The notes under the pieces were generated by a model that was not told where the DNA came from, did no database searches, and saw only the letters and a list, made by a program, of their open reading frames with translations. A DNA stretch of 64,000 nt from Thiohalorhabdus sp. Cl-TMA. GTDB taxonomy: Bacteria; Pseudomonadota; Gammaproteobacteria; Thiohalorhabdales; Thiohalorhabdaceae. Numbering within the stretch: the first letter of the stretch is position 1; the number at the start of each line of letters is the position of its first letter. A program made the translations under genes and the position numbers. The stretch lies in the NCBI RefSeq assembly GCF_041821045.1, contig NZ_JBGUAW010000001.1, positions 124,001-188,000 on the forward strand. Reading direction: 5' to 3'. Of this stretch, positions 17,301 to 25,998 are shown piece after piece.

Positions 17301-18551
17301 ATGCGTATCGCCTTCGTGAGTCCGCACAGTGACCCCCTCGCCGAGCCCGGCGAGCCGGACTCCGGTGGCCAGTGCGTCTACGAACGGCGCCTGGCCGCCA
17401 CCTTCGGCGAAGCGCGCTCCGACGAGGTCCGCGTCTATACCCGGGGCTGGGGCGGCAAGGAGTCCCGCAGAACCATTTCCGCGGAAGCGGAGGCGCTGCG
17501 CATCGAGGCCCACGGGGACGAATTCATCCGCAAGGAGGATATGGCCCCGGTGCTGCCCGCATTCCTGGAGAGCATGTGGCGGCGGGACGGTGACTGGCTC
17601 GATTCCGCCGAGGTCTTCCATGGCCACTATTGGGACGGCGGTGCGGCGGCCCTCATGGCCAGCCTGCGCACCGGACGGCCCCTGGTGTTCACCTCCCATT
17701 CCCTGGGCCGGGAAAAGCGGGACCGGGTACCCGAGGACGGTACGCTCAAATACGCCCTGCGTATCGCCAATGAGCACCGCGTCATGGCCGCGGCTGACCG
17801 CATCATCGCCCTGACCGAAATGGAGAAGGGCATCCTCGAGCGCCGTTACCACGTGGATCCGGAAAAGGTCGCGGTGGTGCCGGCGGGGGTGGATACGGAC
17901 GCCTACCGGCCCACCGGTGATACCGCGGCCCTGCGCGGCAAGCTGGGGCTGGAGGCGGACGAGCGCCTGGTATTCACCACCGGCCGTCTGGATCCCCGCA
18001 AGGGATACGACCTCTTCCTGGATGCCATCCCCGAGGCTACCCGGCGATTGCGGGAGCGGGGGCTGAAGGCCCGCTTCCTGCTGCCCGCGGGCGGCGATGC
18101 GCTGGACGAAAACGAGCGCGCCGTCCGGGAGCGGATGGATGCGCGAATCGCCGAGCAAGGTTTGGAGGACCGGGTGATCCTGTTCCCCCATCTGACCCTG
18201 GAAGAGCTCCTGGTGTACTACACCGCCGCGGACCTGTTCGTCCTTCCCTCTCCCTACGAGCCCTTCGGCCTGGTGGCCGTGGAGGCCATGGCCTGCGGTA
18301 CGCCGGTGCTGGCCACCCGCAATGGCGGGCCGCCCGAGATCATCGATGCCGGCAGTGACGGAGCCTTGATGGATCCGGCCGATGCGGGGGAATTTGGCAC
18401 CGTCATGGCCGATATGCTCACCGACCGGGGGCGTTTGGCGGCCATGGGCGAGAACGCCCGGCGAAAAGCGCGCGAGGTTTTCGACTGGCGTGCCGTGGCC
18501 GCCTCCATACGCGAGGTGTACGGCCAAGCGCTGGCAAGCGCTCCCACCTGA
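17301..18551 (+). CDS. GT4 glycosyltransferase, sucrose-/mannosylfructose-phosphate-synthase-like
   Basis: A 416-residue GT-B enzyme. The acceptor half has DSGGQCVYERRLA, HGHYWDGGAAALMAS and VFTSHSLGREKRDR, close to the sucrose-phosphate synthase blocks (TGGQ, HGHY, GHSLGR). The donor half has FTTGRLDPRKGYDLFLDAI and the E-x7-E motif in SPYEPFGLVAVEAMACGTP. Sucrose-phosphate synthase uses UDP-glucose; mannosylfructose-phosphate synthase uses GDP-mannose. The nearby pyrophosphorylase makes the second option attractive, but donor choice is inference. Likely product: an osmoprotectant. Confidence 0.87.
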   Translation: MRIAFVSPHSDPLAEPGEPDSGGQCVYERRLAATFGEARSDEVRVYTRGWGGKESRRTISAEAEALRIEAHGDEFIRKEDMAPVLPAFLESMWRRDGDWLDSAEVFHGHYWDGGAAALMASLRTGRPLVFTSHSLGREKRDRVPEDGTLKYALRIANEHRVMAAADRIIALTEMEKGILERRYHVDPEKVAVVPAGVDTDAYRPTGDTAALRGKLGLEADERLVFTTGRLDPRKGYDLFLDAIPEATRRLRERGLKARFLLPAGGDALDENERAVRERMDARIAEQGLEDRVILFPHLTLEELLVYYTAADLFVLPSPYEPFGLVAVEAMACGTPVLATRNGGPPEIIDAGSDGALMDPADAGEFGTVMADMLTDRGRLAAMGENARRKAREVFDWRAVAASIREVYGQALASAPT

Positions 18552-19154
18552 GTAGGCCGGCCTTCCCCGAGCATCTCCCCTCCGTCGATAGCGGCGCACC
18601 CCGTCTCCCCTGGAAAGCCCCCCGTGTGGCCCCCGCGTCACCGCTTCCGAATCGCCCGATCCCCGCCCCGGACAGGAAGCCAGCCCGCGCCGTCTGTCCA
18701 TTAGCTCCTTTTTATATTTCTGTCCAGCCCGCGCAATGCAGGCATTTTTCGCACGGAGTCTACTCCGCGTAGCGGCAGCCAAGTCCCTTATAAAAGTGTG
18801 TGAATTTAATTCCAGGCATACTCTTCGTCTTTAATTGAAGGTGGGCGGCAAATTGGCATATTCAGCGTAAGGTTTTTAATTAAGGGGATTCCCTTACTCC
18901 CTTGGCATGATCGACGGCCCTTTTCCGGTGGGTGCATAAAGTGGCAGTGGTGGGCTGGACAGGGGAAGCCCGGCGACAAGGGGCGGAATAGAATATTAAG
19001 AATTTTCTAATATAAAAATTACATTAATTGGCTTTTTAATTTTTGGCTAATTAAAAAACTAATTATTGTTTTGTTTTGCTTGGACACCTGGGTTAGGATC
19101 GTTTAAAGCTGACCGGGGAGGCCCTATGTTAATGCCGGGAATGGGAGTAGCCCC
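18552..19154. other. 603-nt gene-free region; right part AT-rich
   Basis: No protein or RNA gene is recognisable. The first 140 nt are GC-rich, like the flanks. From about 18770 to 19080 the sequence is strikingly AT-rich, with runs such as TTTTTAATT and ATATAAAAATTACATTAATT. A short palindrome CGGAGTCTACTCCG lies near 18754. It probably contains the promoter for the DUF2244-cox operon and the 3' end of the sugar operon, and may be remnant foreign DNA. Confidence 0.55.
19033..19057. repeat. AT-only perfect inverted repeat upstream of cox operon
   Basis: TTTTTAATT and AATTAAAAA form a perfect 9-bp repeat around a 7-nt spacer, about 100 nt before the DUF2244 start. It could be a regulator-binding site. 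With its A and T runs it could also act as a weak bidirectional transcription stop or an intrinsically bent element. Confidence 0.4.
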
Positions 19155-19652
19155 GTGGTCGAAGAAGAGCAGTGCCCGGATTCCGAAGACCGGCAGTTCG
19201 TTATTCGGCCCAACTGCTCTCTTTCCTGGCAGGGGGCCAAGCGGTACCTGGCCTTGCAGGCACTGGCATGCGGCATTGCCGCGCTGCCGCTTGCCTGGAT
19301 CGGAGCCTGGCTGGTTCTGCCCTTCGCCGTCGTCGCGCTGGTGGCCGTTGCGGTCAGCTTCTACCTGGTGCTCCTGCGGGCCAACCGCATCGAGGTGGTC
19401 TGGCTCACGGAGGACCAGGTGGCCGTGGAGCGGGGCCTGCGCGGCCCCGAGGAGCGTACCGAGTTCCCACGTAACTGGGTGCAGGTGGTACTAGAGCCCG
19501 CGGAGCGAAGGCTGGGAGCCAATCACCTTTATCTGCGGGCCTACGGGCGGCAAACGGAAATCGGGGCCTTTCTCACTAACGAGGAACGAGAGCACCTGGC
19601 CGATGCGCTGGGCCGCGCGGTTAGGCGGGGCCAGACCGGCAGGAAGCTTTGA
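19155..19652 (+). CDS. DUF2244 membrane protein preceding the cytochrome oxidase genes
   Basis: A 165-residue protein beginning at GTG 19155 with GGGAG eight bases upstream. The N-terminal part ends in NCSLSWQGAKRYLALQAL, typical of DUF2244. Two membrane helices follow (about residues 28-75), then a cytoplasmic domain with EVVWLTEDQVAVERG and GAFLTNEEREHLADAL. DUF2244 genes are commonly next to coxB in proteobacteria, as here with a 53-nt gap. The function is not established; a part in aa3 oxidase assembly is plausible. Confidence 0.85.
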   Translation: MVEEEQCPDSEDRQFVIRPNCSLSWQGAKRYLALQALACGIAALPLAWIGAWLVLPFAVVALVAVAVSFYLVLLRANRIEVVWLTEDQVAVERGLRGPEERTEFPRNWVQVVLEPAERRLGANHLYLRAYGRQTEIGAFLTNEEREHLADALGRAVRRGQTGRKL

Positions 19653-19705
19653 GTGCGAGAAGGGGTGCCTCGCTGGATAAGCATCTATCGGAGTGGGGAG
19701 ATCGC

Positions 19706-20548
19706 ATGTCCAAGATACGCGGAAGGAGCCAAATCGGGGCCTTGCTGGCGGGAGCGGCACTGCTGCTGACCGCGGGTCCGGCGGGGGCCGGTTGGGGGGC
19801 CCTGAACATGCCCGAGGGGGTGACGCCCATCAGCGGCGAGGTCTACAACCTCCACATGCTGATCCTGTGGATCTGCGTGGCCATCGGCATCGTGGTCTTC
19901 GGGACCATGATCTATTCCATCATCCGCTTCCGGAAGCGGGACGGCGCGGAGGCCGCGCAGTTCCACGAGAGCACCACGGTGGAGATCATCTGGACCATCA
20001 TTCCCTTCCTGATTCTGGTGGGGATGGCGATCCCGGCCACCGGGACCCTGATCACCATGGAGAACACCGAAGATCCGGAAATGACGGTCAAGGTGACGGG
20101 GTATCAGTGGAACTGGCACTACAAATACATGGGTGAGCAGGTGAGCTTCTACAGCAACCTCGCCACCCCGGTGGATCAGATCCAGGGACAGGCGGCCAAG
20201 AACGAAAATTACCTCCTGGAAGTGGACCGGCGCCTGGTGGTTCCCACGGACCGAAAGATTCGCTTCCTGATCACCTCCGCCGACGTTATCCATTCCTGGT
20301 GGGTCCCGGACCTGGGCATGAAGAAGGACGCCATCCCCGGGTTCGTCAACGAGGTCTGGACCAAGATCGAGGAGCCCGGCGTCTACCGCGGGCAGTGCAC
20401 CGAGCTCTGTGGCCGGGGGCACGGATTCATGCCGGTGGTCGTGGAGGCGAAAGCTCCGGAGGCCTACCGGGAGTGGCTGCAGAAGCAGAAGCAAAGCGCC
20501 CAGGCCTCGAACGGGAATGCGGGCAAAGTGGCCCAGGCGGACAAGTGA
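19706..20548 (+). CDS. coxB: cytochrome c oxidase subunit II (CuA)
   Basis: A 280-residue subunit with a signal-like N-terminal helix, two membrane anchors (about residues 47-70 and 90-112) and a periplasmic cupredoxin domain. The CuA ligands are in CTELCGRGHGFMP (Cys, Cys, His, Met) plus the upstream His in ADVIHSWWVPDLG. The aromatic electron-entry patch is GYQWNWHYKY. The start at 19706 follows GGAGTGGGGAG; an open frame from 19649 lacks support. There is no C-terminal heme domain, so this is an aa3 rather than caa3 enzyme. Confidence 0.96.
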   Translation: MSKIRGRSQIGALLAGAALLLTAGPAGAGWGALNMPEGVTPISGEVYNLHMLILWICVAIGIVVFGTMIYSIIRFRKRDGAEAAQFHESTTVEIIWTIIPFLILVGMAIPATGTLITMENTEDPEMTVKVTGYQWNWHYKYMGEQVSFYSNLATPVDQIQGQAAKNENYLLEVDRRLVVPTDRKIRFLITSADVIHSWWVPDLGMKKDAIPGFVNEVWTKIEEPGVYRGQCTELCGRGHGFMPVVVEAKAPEAYREWLQKQKQSAQASNGNAGKVAQADK

Positions 20549-20603
20549 GGATTCGCGTTTCTGCCACGTTGCCAGGAACGATCGCGCAGGGAGGATTTAG
20601 ATC

Positions 20604-22175
20604 ATGAGTGAGGCAGTGGAGCACGATACCCATCACGGTCCGCCGAGCGGCATATTGCGGTGGGTTTTCACGACCAACCACAAGGACATCGGTAGCCTTT
20701 ATCTGATCGCGTCATTCGTCATGCTGCTCATCGGCGGCGTGATGGCGCTGGTGATCCGCTCCGAGCTGTTCCAGCCGGGCATGCAGGTGGTGGATCCCAT
20801 GTTCTTCAACCAGATGACCACCATGCACGGGCTGATCATGATCTTCGGGGCGATCATGCCGGCATTCGTGGGTCTGGCGAACTGGCAGGTGCCGCTCATG
20901 GTGGGAGCGCCGGATATGGCCCTTCCCCGCATGAACAACCTGTCCTTCTGGATCCTGCCCTTCGCCTTCCTGCTGCTCGTTTCCACCCTCTTCATGGAGG
21001 GCGGGGCGCCGGCGGCGGGCTGGACCATGTACCCGCCGCTGGTGCTGCAGACCGGGGACGCTTTTCCGTTCCTGATCCTGGCGGTCCATCTCATGGGGCT
21101 GTCGTCGATCATGGGCGCGATCAACATCATCGCGACCATTCTCAACCTGCGCGCCCCGGGCATGACCCTGATGAAGATGCCCCTGTTCGTCTGGACCTGG
21201 CTGATCACCGCCTTCCTGCTGATCGCGGCCATGCCGGTGCTGGCGGGAGCGGTCACCATGATGCTGACGGACAAGTTCTTCGGCACCAGCTTCTTCAATC
21301 CGGCGGGCGGCGGTGACCCGGTGATGTACCAGCACATCTTCTGGTTCTTCGGGCATCCCGAGGTCTACATCATGATCCTGCCGGCCTTCGGGATCGTGTC
21401 CCAGATCATTCCCACCTTCGCCCGCAAGCCGCTGTTCGGCTACACCTCCATGGTGTATGCCACGGCGAGCATCGCCTTCCTGAGCTTCATCGTCTGGGCG
21501 CACCACATGTTCACGGTGGGGATGCCGCTGGCCGGCGAGCTGTTCTTCATGTACGCGACCATGCTCATCGCCGTGCCCACGGGCGTTAAGGTGTTCAACT
21601 GGGTGGCGACCATGTACCGGGGCTCCATGACCTTCGAGACGCCCATGCTGTTCGCCATCGCCTTCGTGATCCTGTTCACCATCGGCGGCTTTTCCGGCCT
21701 GATGCTGGCGATCACGCCCGCGGACTTCCAGTACCACGACACGTACTTCGTGGTGGCCCACTTCCACTATGTCCTGGTGCCGGGGGCGCTGTTCTCCATC
21801 ATCGCCGCCGTGTACTACTGGCTGCCGAAGTGGACCGGGCACATGTACAACGAGACCCTCGGCAAGTGGCACTTCTGGCTCTCGGCCATCTTCGTGAACG
21901 TGCTGTTCTTCCCGCAGCATTTCGTTGGCCTGGCCGGCATGCCGCGGCGCATCCCCGACTATGCCCTCCAGTTCACGGAGTGGAATCAGGTTTCGACCAT
22001 CGGAGCCTTCGGTTTCGGGCTCTCGCAGCTGCTGTTCGCTTACATCGTAATCCAGACGGTGCGTGGCGGTGAGCGGGCCGAAGCCCGGGTCTGGGAAGGA
22101 GCGCGCGGTCTGGAGTGGACGGTGCCCTCGCCCGCGCCCTATCACACCTTCGAGAAAGCGCCGGAAGTCAAATGA
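20604..22175 (+). CDS. coxA: cytochrome c oxidase subunit I (heme a / a3-CuB)
   Basis: A 523-residue, twelve-helix heme-copper oxidase subunit. The A1-type signature is FWFFGHPEVYIMILPAFGI, with the active-site His, the K-channel-linked Tyr and the D-channel Glu. Downstream are the CuB histidines in VWAHHMFTVG and the heme ligand pair in YFVVAHFHYVLVPGA. The N-terminal KWVFTTNHKDIG-like block reads RWVFTTNHKDIGSLYL. It reduces oxygen to water while pumping protons across the inner membrane. Confidence 0.98.
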   Translation: MSEAVEHDTHHGPPSGILRWVFTTNHKDIGSLYLIASFVMLLIGGVMALVIRSELFQPGMQVVDPMFFNQMTTMHGLIMIFGAIMPAFVGLANWQVPLMVGAPDMALPRMNNLSFWILPFAFLLLVSTLFMEGGAPAAGWTMYPPLVLQTGDAFPFLILAVHLMGLSSIMGAINIIATILNLRAPGMTLMKMPLFVWTWLITAFLLIAAMPVLAGAVTMMLTDKFFGTSFFNPAGGGDPVMYQHIFWFFGHPEVYIMILPAFGIVSQIIPTFARKPLFGYTSMVYATASIAFLSFIVWAHHMFTVGMPLAGELFFMYATMLIAVPTGVKVFNWVATMYRGSMTFETPMLFAIAFVILFTIGGFSGLMLAITPADFQYHDTYFVVAHFHYVLVPGALFSIIAAVYYWLPKWTGHMYNETLGKWHFWLSAIFVNVLFFPQHFVGLAGMPRRIPDYALQFTEWNQVSTIGAFGFGLSQLLFAYIVIQTVRGGERAEARVWEGARGLEWTVPSPAPYHTFEKAPEVK

Positions 22176-22201
22176 TTCCCGGGGCCCGGCAAGGTGCAAC
22201 C

Positions 22202-22336
22202 ATGAGTCAAGGCATGGCCCAACAGGACGAGGAGCTCCGTAGGCGTCGCAAGGCCGCCGTGCGCACCGCGCTGGTGCTGGCGGCCCTGGCGCTGGCCATT
22301 TACGTGCTGTTCTTCATCAGCATGGGCCTGGACTGA
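22202..22336 (+). CDS. 44-residue single-helix protein in the cox11 position
   Basis: A tiny gene between coxA and coxC, with a basic N terminus (ELRRRRKAAVRTALVLAAL) and one membrane helix. It resembles both the small assembly proteins found after coxA in many proteobacterial oxidase operons and the N-terminal anchor of the CuB chaperone Cox11/CtaG. The copper-binding domain of Cox11 is absent, and no Cox11 is encoded elsewhere in the window. Either this is the small assembly protein and cox11 lies elsewhere, or it is a reduced cox11 remnant. Confidence 0.65.
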   Translation: MSQGMAQQDEELRRRRKAAVRTALVLAALALAIYVLFFISMGLD

Positions 22337-22394
22337 AGCCCGGTACGGGCGGAAACGACGGTACGGAGCATTACTCTAGGAAGGGGACGGCTGA

Positions 22395-23261
22395 ATGAGC
22401 GAAGCACACGGCGGGTATTACGTTCCGCATCAGAGCCACTGGCCGATTGTCGGCTCCATAGGACTGTTCGTGCTGATGGCGGGATTCGCGTCGCTCCTGA
22501 ACGGGGCGTCGTTCGGGCCCACCCTGATGATCGCGGGCGCGGTGATCACCATCCTCATGATGGTGGGCTGGTTCGGGACCGTCATCCGCGAGAACCAGCA
22601 GGGCCTCTACCACGAACGGGAGGACATGTCCTACCGCTGGGGAATGGGCTGGTTCATCTTTTCCGAGGTTATGTTCTTCGCGGCCTTCTTCGGCGCCCTG
22701 TTCTACGCCCGGGTACTGGTGGTGCCCTGGCTCGGCGGGGCCGCTCCGGAGGAGTGGACGCATCGCCTCCTCTGGCAGGGCTTCGAGGCCGCCTGGCCCA
22801 CCAACGGCCCGGGCAACGTGGGGGGCGAGTTCCAGCCTATGGGTGCCTGGGGTCTCCCCGCGATCAATACGCTGATCCTGCTCTCCTCGGGTGCCACGGT
22901 CACCTGGGCCCATTGGGGCATCAAGGAGGGGAATCGCCAGAAGCAGATCATCGGCCTGGCGGCTACGGTGGCCCTCGGCTTCCTGTTCGTGTTTCTCCAG
23001 GCCTTTGAGTACGGAGAGGCCTACTCCCACCTGAACCTGACCCTGGAAAGCGGTATTTACGGCTCCACCTTCTTCATGCTGACCGGCTTCCACGGCATGC
23101 ATGTGACGGTGGGCGCCATCATGCTCCTGGTCATGCTGGGACGGGCCATTGCCGGCCATTTCACGGAGGAGAACCATTTCGCCTTCGAAGCGGCCGCCTG
23201 GTACTGGCACTTCGTCGACGTGGTGTGGCTGGGCCTGTTCGTCTTCGTCTATTGGCTGTAG
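22395..23261 (+). CDS. coxC: cytochrome c oxidase subunit III
   Basis: A 288-residue, seven-helix subunit. Typical features are the opening HGGYYVPHQSHWPIVGSIGL, YRWGMGWFIFSEVMFFAAFF with the conserved Glu, the FQAFEYGEA segment and the closing FHGMHVTVG and AWYWHFVDVVWLGLFVFVYW. The start follows AGGAAGGGGACGG. Subunit III stabilises proton uptake by subunit I and protects the enzyme from turnover inactivation. Confidence 0.97.
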   Translation: MSEAHGGYYVPHQSHWPIVGSIGLFVLMAGFASLLNGASFGPTLMIAGAVITILMMVGWFGTVIRENQQGLYHEREDMSYRWGMGWFIFSEVMFFAAFFGALFYARVLVVPWLGGAAPEEWTHRLLWQGFEAAWPTNGPGNVGGEFQPMGAWGLPAINTLILLSSGATVTWAHWGIKEGNRQKQIIGLAATVALGFLFVFLQAFEYGEAYSHLNLTLESGIYGSTFFMLTGFHGMHVTVGAIMLLVMLGRAIAGHFTEENHFAFEAAAWYWHFVDVVWLGLFVFVYWL

Positions 23262-23277
23262 GTCCGGAGCCGCAGGT

Positions 23278-23493
23278 CTACTGCGGCGGTACTGCGGGGT
23301 GCGGGGAAATGAGGCCGGTGGCGAAGCCGAGCATCAGAATCAGGAACAGGACCAGGGAAAGTCCGATTCGGACCGTCAACGCCCGCACCGTGCGATGGGA
23401 CTGGCCGTCGTCCCGGAGCAAGTAGAAGAGCCCGGATCCTAGACTGCCGACGATGACGAGCAGGACGGCGATGATCAAGCCTTTGACGACCAT
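23278..23493 (-). CDS. twin-helix membrane protein, DUF2909
   Basis: A 71-residue protein with two membrane helices (MVVKGLIIAVLLVIVGSLG and RIGLSLVLFLILMLGFATG) joined by a polar loop containing LRDDGQSHRTVRALTVR, the DUF2909 pattern. The start at 23493 has AGGAG upstream. The gene is convergent with coxC and divergent from the SURF1 gene, the same slot that a DUF2909 gene holds in Pseudomonas aa3 clusters. Probably an oxidase assembly or stability factor; role not established. Confidence 0.8.
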   Translation of the reverse strand: MVVKGLIIAVLLVIVGSLGSGLFYLLRDDGQSHRTVRALTVRIGLSLVLFLILMLGFATGLISPHPAVPPQ

Positions 23494-23573
23494 GGGGGCT
23501 CCTTGGCGCACGCCCGATTGGACCCCCAGTATAAACCCGCCTCGCGGCAAGGCCACAATGGCGGGAGTGGAGC

Positions 23574-24353
23574 ATGCGCCTCGGCCCGTATGAATTCAGG
23601 CCGCGCCTGCTGCCGGCGCTGGTGACCCTGGCGCTCCTTCCCGCGCTGCTGGCGCTGGGCTTCTGGCAGCTGGACCGGGCGGAGCAGAAGCGCGCCCTGC
23701 TCGCCCAGTGGGAAGCGGGAAAACGCGCTGCTCCGAGTGCGCTTTCCGAGCTGGGGGCTACCGGGTCGAAGGACGCCGATACCCGGTTCCGCCGGGTACG
23801 GGCAAAGGGGCAGTACGATCAGGCCCACCAGTTCCTTCTGGACAATCAGATCCGCGAGGGACGGGCCGGTTTCCAGGTGCTCACCCCCTTGAGGCTGGCG
23901 GGCCGGGAAAAGGCGGTCCTGATCAATCGGGGCTGGGTGCCCATGGGGGCCAGTCGTCGGGATCTGCCCGATCTGCCCGCGCCGGAGGGCGAGCAGCAGC
24001 TCCGGGGCATCCTCACGGATCCGCCCTCAGTGGGCATCCGGCTGGGTGAGGCCGATACGGGCGGCAACGACTGGCCCAAGGTGGTTCAATACGTGGCGCC
24101 GGAGCGTATACAGAAGCAATTGGGCTATCCCGTCATGGAGCGGGTGATCCAGCTGGGAAGAAACCAGCCCCATGGCTTCGAGCGGGATTGGGAGGCCCCG
24201 GTCCACTTCGGACCCCAGCGTCACGTCGGTTACGCCGTTCAATGGTTCGGGCTGGCCGCCGCACTGTTGGCGATCTTCCTGGTGGTGAACACGAAACGGA
24301 GCAAGCCCGCGCATGCAGAGTCAATCCATGAGCGCTTCCACGCAGACTCCTAA
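23574..24353 (+). CDS. SURF1-family oxidase assembly protein
   Basis: A 259-residue protein with two membrane anchors, near residues 12-28 and 222-243. The large periplasmic domain has LLDNQIREGRAGFQVLTPLR and VLINRGWVPMGASRRDLP, classic SURF1 blocks. YAVQWFGLAAALLAIFLVV ends the protein. SURF1 helps insert heme a into subunit I. The N terminus begins RLGPYEFRPRLLPALVTL, so the start at 23574 is right. Its 3' end overlaps the SCO-like gene. Confidence 0.93.
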   Translation: MRLGPYEFRPRLLPALVTLALLPALLALGFWQLDRAEQKRALLAQWEAGKRAAPSALSELGATGSKDADTRFRRVRAKGQYDQAHQFLLDNQIREGRAGFQVLTPLRLAGREKAVLINRGWVPMGASRRDLPDLPAPEGEQQLRGILTDPPSVGIRLGEADTGGNDWPKVVQYVAPERIQKQLGYPVMERVIQLGRNQPHGFERDWEAPVHFGPQRHVGYAVQWFGLAAALLAIFLVVNTKRSKPAHAESIHERFHADS

Positions 24354-24942
24354 CGGCGGCAGCCGCCTGCAGCTCTGGCTGCTACTTGTGGTGTTCTTCG
24401 GGCCCGTGATCCTGGCGGGGCTGCTCTATGCCAACGCGGACCGCTGGCTCGGCCACACCGGAACCGGACACCACGGCCAGCTTTTCGATCCCGCCAGGCC
24501 GCTCCAGGGACTGCCCGTGCAGGATCAGGAGGGAGAGCGCTTCGGGATCGACTTCCTGCACGGCAAGTGGACCCTGCTCTATATCGGTCCGGCGGACTGC
24601 GGGGACGCTTGCAGGACGGACCTCTACGGCATCCGCCAAGCCCATAAGGCGCAGGGAAAGAATATCGGCCGGGTCCAGAGGTTGTTCATCGCGCGGGGTG
24701 GGCCTGTGGCCGCGGAAACGCGCTCCTTCCTGGCCGAGCAGCATCCCCATATGAGGGTCGCCCGGGTGGCACCCGGCAAAACCCTGGACGGCTTCAGGGG
24801 GGACGGCCCGTCTCCTTCGGTGGGCGGACTCTACCTTGTGGATCCCAACGCCAACCTGGTGCTTCGCTACGGCACAGGCGCCTCGCCCGACGGGATCATC
24901 GAGGACCTGGAAGCCCTGCTAAAGCACTCCACCATCGGTTAG
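24313..24942 (+). CDS. SCO-like thioredoxin-fold protein of the cox cluster
   Basis: A 209-residue protein with an N-terminal membrane anchor (LWLLLVVFFGPVILAGLLY) and a periplasmic thioredoxin-like domain. HGKWTLLYIGPADCGDACRTDL holds a CxxxC pair in the place of the copper-binding CPxxC of SCO1. The distal ligand histidine typical of SCO is not obvious near PSVGGLYLVDPNANLV. The same position in Pseudomonas clusters is filled by a similar protein. Probable thiol or copper role in CuA assembly. The start may instead be the ATG at 24328; 24313 overlaps SURF1 by 41 nt. Confidence 0.75.
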   Translation: MQSQSMSASTQTPNGGSRLQLWLLLVVFFGPVILAGLLYANADRWLGHTGTGHHGQLFDPARPLQGLPVQDQEGERFGIDFLHGKWTLLYIGPADCGDACRTDLYGIRQAHKAQGKNIGRVQRLFIARGGPVAAETRSFLAEQHPHMRVARVAPGKTLDGFRGDGPSPSVGGLYLVDPNANLVLRYGTGASPDGIIEDLEALLKHSTIG

Positions 24943-24944
24943 CC

Positions 24945-25985
24945 ATGGCCAGAGAAACCCGTTTCGCGCTCCTGACCCTGGGGACGGCTGTCCTGGCCTT
25001 CGCCGTGGTGGTGCTCGGCGGCTACGTGCGTCTATCCAATGCCGGTCTGGGCTGTCCGGATTGGCCGGGATGCTACGGGCACCTCAAGGTGCCGGAATCC
25101 CTGGCCGGCACGAGCGGCTTCGAGCGCCCTCTGGAGACGGGCAAGGCCTGGAAGGAGATGGTCCACCGCTATTTCGCCGGGGCCCTTGGGCTGACAATCG
25201 CCGGTCTCGGCTTCATCGCATGGCGGCGGCGCCAGGAGGACGGCCAAGCGGTGGCACTTCCCCTGATGCTGGTGGCGCTGGTGATCTTTCAGGCCCTGCT
25301 CGGCATGTGGACGGTGACCTGGCTGCTCAAGCCACTGGTGGTGACCGCGCATCTCCTCGGCGGCATGGCGACCCTCGGGCTCCTGGTGTGGCTGGCCCTT
25401 CGCCAGGGCCACCTTCTGCGGCCCGTGGCCGAGCCCGGCCCCTGGCGCACCTGGGCCCTTTTGGCCCTCGGAGTGGCAGTGCTGCAGGTCCTTCTCGGCG
25501 GTTGGACGAGCGCCAACTATGCCGCACTGGCCTGTCCGGACTTTCCTACCTGCCAGGGCCAGTGGTGGCCGCGCACCGATTTCGGCCAGGCGTTCACCCT
25601 CTGGCACGGCCTGGGGATCAATTACGAGGGCGGGATCCTGGGAAATCCCGCCCGCATGACCATCCACCTCACCCATCGTCTGGGTGCGGTGCTCACCCTG
25701 CTGACAGTGGGCGGTCTGGTACTGGCCCTGCTCTACCGGGCCCGCTCAGCGCGGGTACGCAAGGTGGCGGGGGTCGCGGGGATGGCGTTGCTGGTCCAGG
25801 CCGGTCTGGGTATAGCCAATGTGGTTTTCGGGCTGCCCCTGTCGGTGGCGGTGGCCCATAACGCCGGGGCCGCGATCCTTCTTCTGTCCCTGGTGGCCCT
25901 GAATCATGTGCTGCGACCTAAGACCCGTCCAGTCCCCGAGCCGGCCGCTGCCCGCTCTTCCGTGACGGGACTGGAATCTGCCTAG
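24945..25985 (+). CDS. ctaA: heme A synthase
   Basis: A 346-residue, eight-helix membrane enzyme of the COX15/CtaA family. It oxidises the C8 methyl of heme O to a formyl group. Evidence: GGYVRLSNAGLGCPDWPGCYG near the N terminus, EMVHRYFAGALG with a heme-ligand His, VVTAHLLGGMATLG, and a second half repeating the pattern (LACPDFPTCQGQWWP, THRLGAVLTLLT, VAHNAGAAILLLSLV). Two cysteine pairs are present, as in bacterial CtaA. The start is two bases after the SCO-like gene stop. Confidence 0.95.
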   Translation: MARETRFALLTLGTAVLAFAVVVLGGYVRLSNAGLGCPDWPGCYGHLKVPESLAGTSGFERPLETGKAWKEMVHRYFAGALGLTIAGLGFIAWRRRQEDGQAVALPLMLVALVIFQALLGMWTVTWLLKPLVVTAHLLGGMATLGLLVWLALRQGHLLRPVAEPGPWRTWALLALGVAVLQVLLGGWTSANYAALACPDFPTCQGQWWPRTDFGQAFTLWHGLGINYEGGILGNPARMTIHLTHRLGAVLTLLTVGGLVLALLYRARSARVRKVAGVAGMALLVQAGLGIANVVFGLPLSVAVAHNAGAAILLLSLVALNHVLRPKTRPVPEPAAARSSVTGLESA

Positions 25986-25998
25986 GGAAGGGGAAAAC

